Positions 58,401 through 64,000 of a stretch of DNA of 64,000 nucleotides are shown here, one piece after another. The notes under the pieces were generated by a model, which was not told where the DNA came from, ran no database searches, and saw only the letters and a list, made by a program, of their open reading frames with translations. This stretch comes from Alitta virens (Eukaryota; Annelida; Polychaeta; Phyllodocida; Nereididae): positions 11,561,374 to 11,625,373 of the forward strand of contig OW028580.1 of NCBI GenBank assembly GCA_932294295.1, read 5' to 3'. The position numbers were made by a program, and so were the translations under genes. The first letter of the stretch is position 1. Every line of letters starts with the position of its first letter.

Positions 58401-58807
58401 CTTTATTAGCGAATGACAACGGCATATTTATTTTACATTACATAAATGAAGATGTTTAGAAGGATGTCACTAAGATTGTTTATTGAAATCAAGCATGTTG
58501 TAAGAAGGAGATAACTGAGCCCATGTTATCTTTTTGATGACATTCACATGCTATTTATCCAAATGAGCATTTTATTGTGACCATATCAATTTGATGAAAT
58601 TCACATGCTGTACTAAGACTGAACATTTTTAGGTGGCCATTATGGGTAGTCAGTAGTCTCTTTCCCACAAACAAAACTTGATGAGTCAAAATTATATTGT
58701 ATTGTTCAATATTTGAATTGTTGCAAGGCCGGATCAAGTTAATGAAATTCACATGCTATTTAGGCTGAAAATTGTTTAGGCCATCTATGAATAGAAGTCA
58801 TTACATT
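58401..58807. repeat. diverged ATGAAATTCACATGCTATT repeats
   Basis: Three imperfect copies of the phrase (58540, 58597, 58740) with partially shared flanks. No gene. Confidence 0.45.
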
Positions 58808-61105
58808 TTCAATAAAGATTATTCAATCAGAAAAAGAAAAGAAGAATCTCGGGAGAACCGACAGTCACAAAAAGGCATACCATAAAGAAGGGAAAGAAGA
58901 ATCCCATTGGGAACACAATAGAAAACACAAAAAGGGAAAATTTGCAAAAGACGGGACAAGAAGAGCAATTTATAATTGAACAACGTGTGTCATATTTACT
59001 AATAAGGTCTTTCTTAGCATATCTGGCAAATCCGGAGATACTGTGTGTGTGGATTTTAGTCCTGATATTTAATGGACAGTTGTTATATACTGTAGGCAAT
59101 CTATGTCTAATGCTGTTTTTGACAAATAAATGTCTACTTTGGGGATTTCTGTAGTCATTTGCACTTCTTGTATTATATTCATGTACTTCAGATTGTCGAA
59201 TAAACATGGAGCATTGAAAGAAGGCTGGTAGGATCTTGTTTTCCAATTTGTAAATTAGTTTTAGTTCTTGCAATTTCAGGATATCATTCACAGTTAGTAA
59301 TGTGAACATTTTGAAAATAGGCCCTGTGTGAGCATTACATTTAGCTTTCGCAGCTAAACGTACCGCTTTCTTCTGCAGTCTAATTAATCTGTTTACACTT
59401 GCTCCCCAGACAAGAATGCCATAATTTAAGTATGGAAAAATTAAAGAATTATATATTTTAACTAGAATGGTCAAAGGTAAAACCTGCTTTAATTTAGTCA
59501 TAATACCAATGGTACGAGACTTTATTATATACTTTTTGAATGTGAAGCTTCCATGTTAAATTTGAATCAATATTTATACCTAGATAGTTAAAGTTATCTA
59601 CAAATTCCAAATTCGCCCCATCCATCTGAATTTCAATCTTTTGTGTTTTTTTTTTGTGCAGAGTGAAAGAGCATTGCTTTTGTTTTATTACCATTTATTG
59701 AAAGTTTATTGGATTTGAACCATAGATTTATCATTCTTAATTCGTTATTTATATTTCTTTCTAATTCGTCTTTATCATTTCCAAATTCTTAGATTACTGC
59801 AAAAAGGGATGTGTCGTCAGCATAAATCACTGGCTTAAACATATAACAGACCTGTATTAGGTCATTCAAATAGATGATGAACAACAAAGGTCCTAATATG
59901 GACCCTTGGGGTACACCAGTTTTTAATGTCAATAAATCAGAGCAGGTTATATTAAATATCACATTTTGCTTTCTATTATGCAAGTAGCTTTCTAATAATC
60001 TTAATGATGTATCTTGGATTCCATAGTGTTTAAGTTCAGAGAGTAAAATTCTGTGATCCAGAGTATCAAAGGCCTTTGAGATGTCTAGGAAAATATTTAA
60101 AGGGATTTCATTTTTATCCATAGTATTCACTATCCTGTCCAAAATTTCCATAGCTGCTAATTCGGTTGAATGTCGACACCTAAACCCATATTGATTATCA
60201 AAGAAAATTTTATGTTCATCAAAATAATTGTATAGCTGATTGTGTATGACTCTCTCAAAAACCTTTGATACACTAGTGCAGAAGTGAAATGGGACGATCA
60301 TTTCCAAATACCTTTGCATAGGAAGTATTTTTGCAATTTTCAATCGGTCTGGGAATATACCAGTGTTTAGACTTTGGCTTATTATTTGAGTTAAGACAGG
60401 AGCTATTTCATTTTTGATGTATTTTAGCAATTTATTTGACATTCTATCTCTACCACTGCTAGTTTTTTGCTTCAGTTTATCCATAACTTTTTTCACGGTT
60501 TCTTGATTTATGGTTTCAAATTGAAAGTTTGAGTTAGTTGGTCTGTTGAGGTAATTTACAAAGGTTGTATTTTCTGAATTTGTTATAATAGTGTTAGCCA
60601 TTTGTGGTCCAATTTCTACAAAGTATTCATTGAGAATCCATTCGCTATCAATTTTGGGTCTCTTTCTTCTAAGTTATTTATCATTCCTATCTGGATTTTT
60701 GTCTATTATTTCTTTTATTACTTTCCATGTGTTTTTCATATCATCTTTGTATTTGTTAAAGCAAGAATTATAATGCTCAATTTTTGCACGTCTTATACTT
60801 TGCTTAAGTATACGATTGTAAGTTTTCAAATTTATCTTTAGTGTATGGTATAATGTTTCTGATGTTGAGGTATTTCTAAGGCGCTGGTACAGTTTATCTC
60901 GAAATTTAATAGAGCGAATTATTCCAGAAGTGATCCAATCTGTTTTCTTGTGTTTATATTTCTTGTATTTAACATGTTTACATGGCATATGTTTATTAAG
61001 TTAGTTGGCTTAAGATTTTTGTCAATATATATTTTTAACGTAGTTGCATATGGCATCCAAATTGTTTGTTTTCTATCATCAATATACACATTATTTTGAA
61101 GTGTG
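58808..61105 (-). mobile_element. CR1/Jockey-like LINE, 5'-truncated
   Basis: Reads on minus from a linker (YKKYKHKKTDWITSGIIRS at about 60960) through the whole reverse transcriptase to a 3' UTR with AATAATCTTTATTGAAAATG near 58810. The endonuclease is missing. Frame breaks lie near 60980, 60640, 59740 and 59498. Related to the split LINE at 55620-57165. Confidence 0.88.
58827..60988 (-). pseudogene. LINE ORF2 reverse transcriptase, frameshifted
   Basis: A non-LTR reverse transcriptase copies LINE RNA at a nicked target. Domains in order: linker (60988-60674); fingers with LKQKTSSGRDRMSNKLLK; palm with NIFLDISKAFDTLDH (first catalytic Asp), TGVPQGSILGPLLF and VIYADDTSLFA (Asp pair), all in the 270-codon frame 60601-59789; then FNYLGINIDSNLTWKLHI (59694-59494) and the thumb/C-terminal region (59501-58827; NSLIFPYLNYGILVWG, LQKKAVRLAAKAKCNAH). 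The catalytic residues are kept but at least three frame breaks make it inactive. The poly-Phe end is unusual and probably 3' UTR read-through. Confidence 0.88.
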
Positions 61106-62555
61106 GGCTATTTTTGCACGTTTATTTTCCTGGAATTACTTAGGCAAAATTGACCGCCTACGGTGACATGGGTTGTCCTACCGCATGCTTGAGTGTTGCC
61201 TATATGGATTAGACCACATTTACTGTGCGCAAGCGCACATGACACAATGGTTCCAGTTGCTCTGCGATGCTTATACTCAAATTTCTAAGAATTTTATGGG
61301 ATTTGAATGAAAGAAATACGAAGTCTAGAATCGTATTAAAAATGTGATACTGCAATAAAATAGGTGAGCTATAATCAGAGACATTAAACACGATTTTGCA
61401 TGACATATGTATACTGCTTTATTTGGAATATTCCAAGGGAAGGTCTTGTAGAATGTAGATTCAATAAATAATGACCTGAGTGAGAATTTGCTCATAAGAG
61501 TAGCTACCGTAACCCGGGATATCTTAATTATAATCATGACTTTGGACATCCATGAAAATCTAGGTTTTGTCGAGTTTTGCTCAAAAATGGCTCAATATAT
61601 GAAACTTATGTTTGCATAAAAAAGATCTTTAACCTATTAGCACCTGAAAATAAGTTAAATATCAATGTAATTTATGCCACTCTAGAGACAGTTATATTAG
61701 AGCATGCCTTTTTCCATGACACAGCCGTTAAGTAAAATGTACAGTTCTATCATTATCCCTTGGTGGAGCCAACGAAAATGAGAATATCAGCCTGCTGATG
61801 CCAGGGTCTTCACCCAGGTCTCATAAAGTGTGTGCAGAGTCCCAATTTTCAGGGTGCAGCCAAAAGACTTGCACCAGGCATCTCCTCTTTCGGGATAGCT
61901 CTAGGTTACTCAAATTCTTATGAGGTCTTTTAAAGTTTTGCCACATTTAGGCAGGGTTATAAGAAATTGGTTATTGATAGCTAATTATTGAGAGGGTGCA
62001 TGCTGCGGGGCTTGTTCTGAGTGACACATTTCGTTGTTACTACGCCTCTGAAGCCACAAAAAATATAATAAGGGTGGCCCAAAAATTTTTCTCTTTTCTC
62101 CAAATTAGAACCCAGCATTTGCATCTAGCTATAGATGTAAGCTTTCCATAAAAATTTCAACAGAATCAAACGAAATTTAGAGGTTGCACAATGCACTAAT
62201 TTTGCCTTTCAGTAACTGTCATGCTGTAGCATCCAACTCTGCATATTTCATACCAAATAACAAAAAACTGTAACCTATTCATTAAAAAAAATGTATGGAT
62301 TCAAATGTCAGTCACCCCCACCACCTGTAAATACCCTATATAAACTAAAAGAATGTTCACCATCAACTGATGCCTCTGATACAATGGAGTCACGCAGTAG
62401 GTTAGAAATACTGACCATCAGTGACACCTTAAATGTTAATGTCATATATGACCAGCTGCCAGAGGCAGACATAATGATGATGTTAAGGCTTGGGAGTCAA
62501 CACCATGTTACACATTTATATAATGGGTGGGGCCTTTCACTTGCTTCAGCATAGA
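61106..62555. other. spacer or intron, no gene seen
   Basis: No repeat or exon was supported. A short open stretch at 62291-62554 on plus has no recognisable features. Confidence 0.45.
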
Positions 62556-62559
62556 CATG

Positions 62560-62705
62560 AGTACAAGGCACCTCAAACTTAACGTGTCTTGTGATCAACA
62601 TCCAGCTGGATGTCCCTGGGCCGTCAATCGAACCCGGAACCTTCAGTAGAGATGTCCAATTTGGAATTGGCGAATACCTTAACCATTAGGCCACCCAGCT
62701 GCTTT
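62560..62705 (-). mobile_element. tRNA-derived SINE, second family
   Basis: On minus a tRNA-like head has A box TGGCCTAATGGTTAAGG (62693-62677) and B box GGTTCGATTGA (about 62633-62623), followed by a non-tRNA body. It differs from the 40674 family. Ends and target duplication not fixed. Confidence 0.65.
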
Positions 62706-62960
62706 GCATAGAAACAGCTGTCAACATGTCAATAGTGAACAAATGTTTGAATGACATGCTATGTGTTTTGGAAATGTTCCACTCCACTTTCTGCTATGTC
62801 ATTCCCAACTCTTAGTGACCAAATTACCCTCCCAGTTTTCACGAATTGTCATTATCGTTCAAATTTTCATGTGACATGACATGAAAGATTATGGCAGACC
62901 AAGAATGGAGAAAAATTTCTAATGTAACAAAAGTGTTGAGCTCCTTGTCTTTGTATTCAC

Positions 62961-63025
62961 CAGTGCTGTTCTGATCCTTCTTTCTCGCATCTGTACCAGC
63001 ATTCGCATTTTCTGCTGAGGATCAA
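62961..63025 (-). CDS. candidate exon, minus strand
   Basis: 65 bp with acceptor TCTATTCAACAG and donor GTGAAT, reading DPQQKMRMLVQMRERRIRT. Charged and open, but short; the frame upstream is also open to an ATG at about 63067. Could belong to the gene with exons at 53.9-55.4 kb; not recognised. Confidence 0.35.
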
Positions 63026-63089
63026 CTGTTGAATAGAAGAAAGCAAGGCCCACCACAACCTTACTCATTTACGACAATACTTAGTATTC

Positions 63090-63192
63090 GCTTAAAACAG
63101 TCACTGCTTTCTGATTGACAACTGGATTGATATAGAATTTTGCCAATCTCTTCAGCATCTGCAGATCTTTTACAGGGACTTCAGCAGTCATT
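63090..63192 (-). CDS. candidate exon, minus strand
   Basis: Acceptor GTTTCTGTCAG, then MTAEVPVKDLQMLKRLAKF followed by YINPVVNQKA, protein-like and without stops. The donor (GTGACT or GTTTTA) is uncertain. It may precede the exon at 62961-63025. Confidence 0.35.
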
Positions 63193-63371
63193 CTGACAGA
63201 AACCGAATATTCCACATTCTTGTGATGGATTCATCTTGAACATCCACATCTTATAACAGTAAATACTGCATAGGTGCTTGGGTGTTAATTTTCTCTACCT
63301 GGGATAACACCAAGGAAGATGATGACAAGTTCCAGAAACTCTCTATTATTATAAACATTTCATGGTTGGAG

Positions 63372-63512
63372 GGTGGGTGAATGAGGGCTTTATGTCTGCA
63401 CCTGATGGGCTTATTAGTGTAACAGCCACCCAACTAAGGCTCAACCGGGAATTGAAGCTGGGACCTAGTGGTTGGAAGCCAAGTGCAGTGCACTACCACT
63501 GACCTTACGGTT
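63372..63512 (-). mobile_element. tRNA-derived SINE, copy 3, degraded
   Basis: Same family as 40674-40862 (shares CCCAACTAAGGCTCAACCGG and TAGTGGTTGGAAGCC-type words) but lacks about 35 bp of the body and has a mutated B box. No clear target duplication. Confidence 0.75.
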
Positions 63513-64000
63513 TGTGCATGTTGAATTGAGCTATGGTTTATTTTAATTTCCTCAACGTTGTGGCCAACCAGTGCACACCTAACAATTTGTAACTTATGAC
63601 CTATCTAATGCTGTTGTTAGATCTTTGGAGAGTTGTTAACAGTGAATTTTAAACAGCATATATGTGTCTGCATTTCAATGACGTCAATGAGTTAACGGTT
63701 GGAACTTGACATGGCGTCTGTTTAGTTTCTGCTGCATTTTCACTAAATACATCACACTTTTAGCGCTTAAAAATCAAGTCGTGTTTTGTGACTGATCCAT
63801 TCTCATGACTGTGTCTGAGGCATTGCATTGTTCAACTACATGACGCCTATACTGCATGGGAATGCAAATACTGTAAAAGTATATTTTATGGAATATTTTA
63901 AAATAAACAACAACTAACCAGCTTCATGGAATATTAAAGAAATGTCAGCAAAGACTATACACAAATATTGATAACTGCTATTAAGTAGGTAAACAGACTA
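63513..64000. other. spacer, no gene seen
   Basis: AT-rich DNA to the end of the window. Confidence 0.45.

Overview
The window is non-coding-rich animal nuclear DNA: AT-rich, full of microsatellites and interspersed repeats, with GT-AG introns, TATA boxes and almost no long uninterrupted reading frames. The mix of PIF/Harbinger elements carrying a MADF partner gene, Tc1-like and hAT-like elements, CR1/Jockey-type LINEs, tRNA-derived SINEs and THAP-domain exons points to a metazoan, most likely a marine invertebrate. The species cannot be fixed from sequence alone.

Layout. 0-6 kb: repeat-poor spacer with simple repeats. 6.28-7.80 kb: a Tc1/mariner element (TA target duplication, ~200-bp inverted repeats) with a broken DD38E transposase. 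8.4-12.7 kb: minisatellites and a small hAT-like MITE. 12.75-17.46 kb: a complete PIF/Harbinger element (Harb1) with perfect 45-bp inverted repeats, TTA duplication, an intact 454-residue transposase and an intact two-exon MADF/poly-Q gene. 18.7-22.5 kb: a LINE endonuclease fragment and MITEs of Harbinger families 1 and 2. 22.8-34.2 kb: an inverted and direct duplicated region holding broken THAP exons, a LINE cut by a 179-bp solo-LTR-like insertion, and two long foldback Harbinger-type elements (family 3). 34.7-36.0 kb: a MADF relic of another Harbinger family. 36.3-38.6 kb: terminal exons of a THAP-type gene. 38.8-43.0 kb: an ~87-bp satellite split by a 3.7-kb inverted-repeat insertion that itself contains a LINE end, a SINE and a Tc1 relic. 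43.49-48.28 kb: a second, decayed full-length Harbinger element (Harb2) with a SINE in its transposase. 48.05-54.15 kb: a 2.07-kb tandem triplication containing the Harb2 right end and the last coding exon of a minus-strand gene. 54.9-55.5 kb and possibly 62.9-63.2 kb: further exons of that gene, in matching phase. 55.6-61.1 kb: three LINE copies, one inserted in another. 62-64 kb: SINEs.

How the parts work together. In each full Harbinger element the transposase (cut-and-paste DDE enzyme) and the MADF protein (presumed DNA-binding partner) are transcribed towards each other from opposite ends. The ends of all three families carry short repeats spaced by about one or two turns of the DNA helix (10, 11 and 21 bp), which would place partner binding sites on one face. 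Harb1 looks able to move and to drive its MITEs; Harb2 is dead but its three copied right ends could still be cut. The host gene on the minus strand appears to have had its last exon copied together with Harb2 end DNA.
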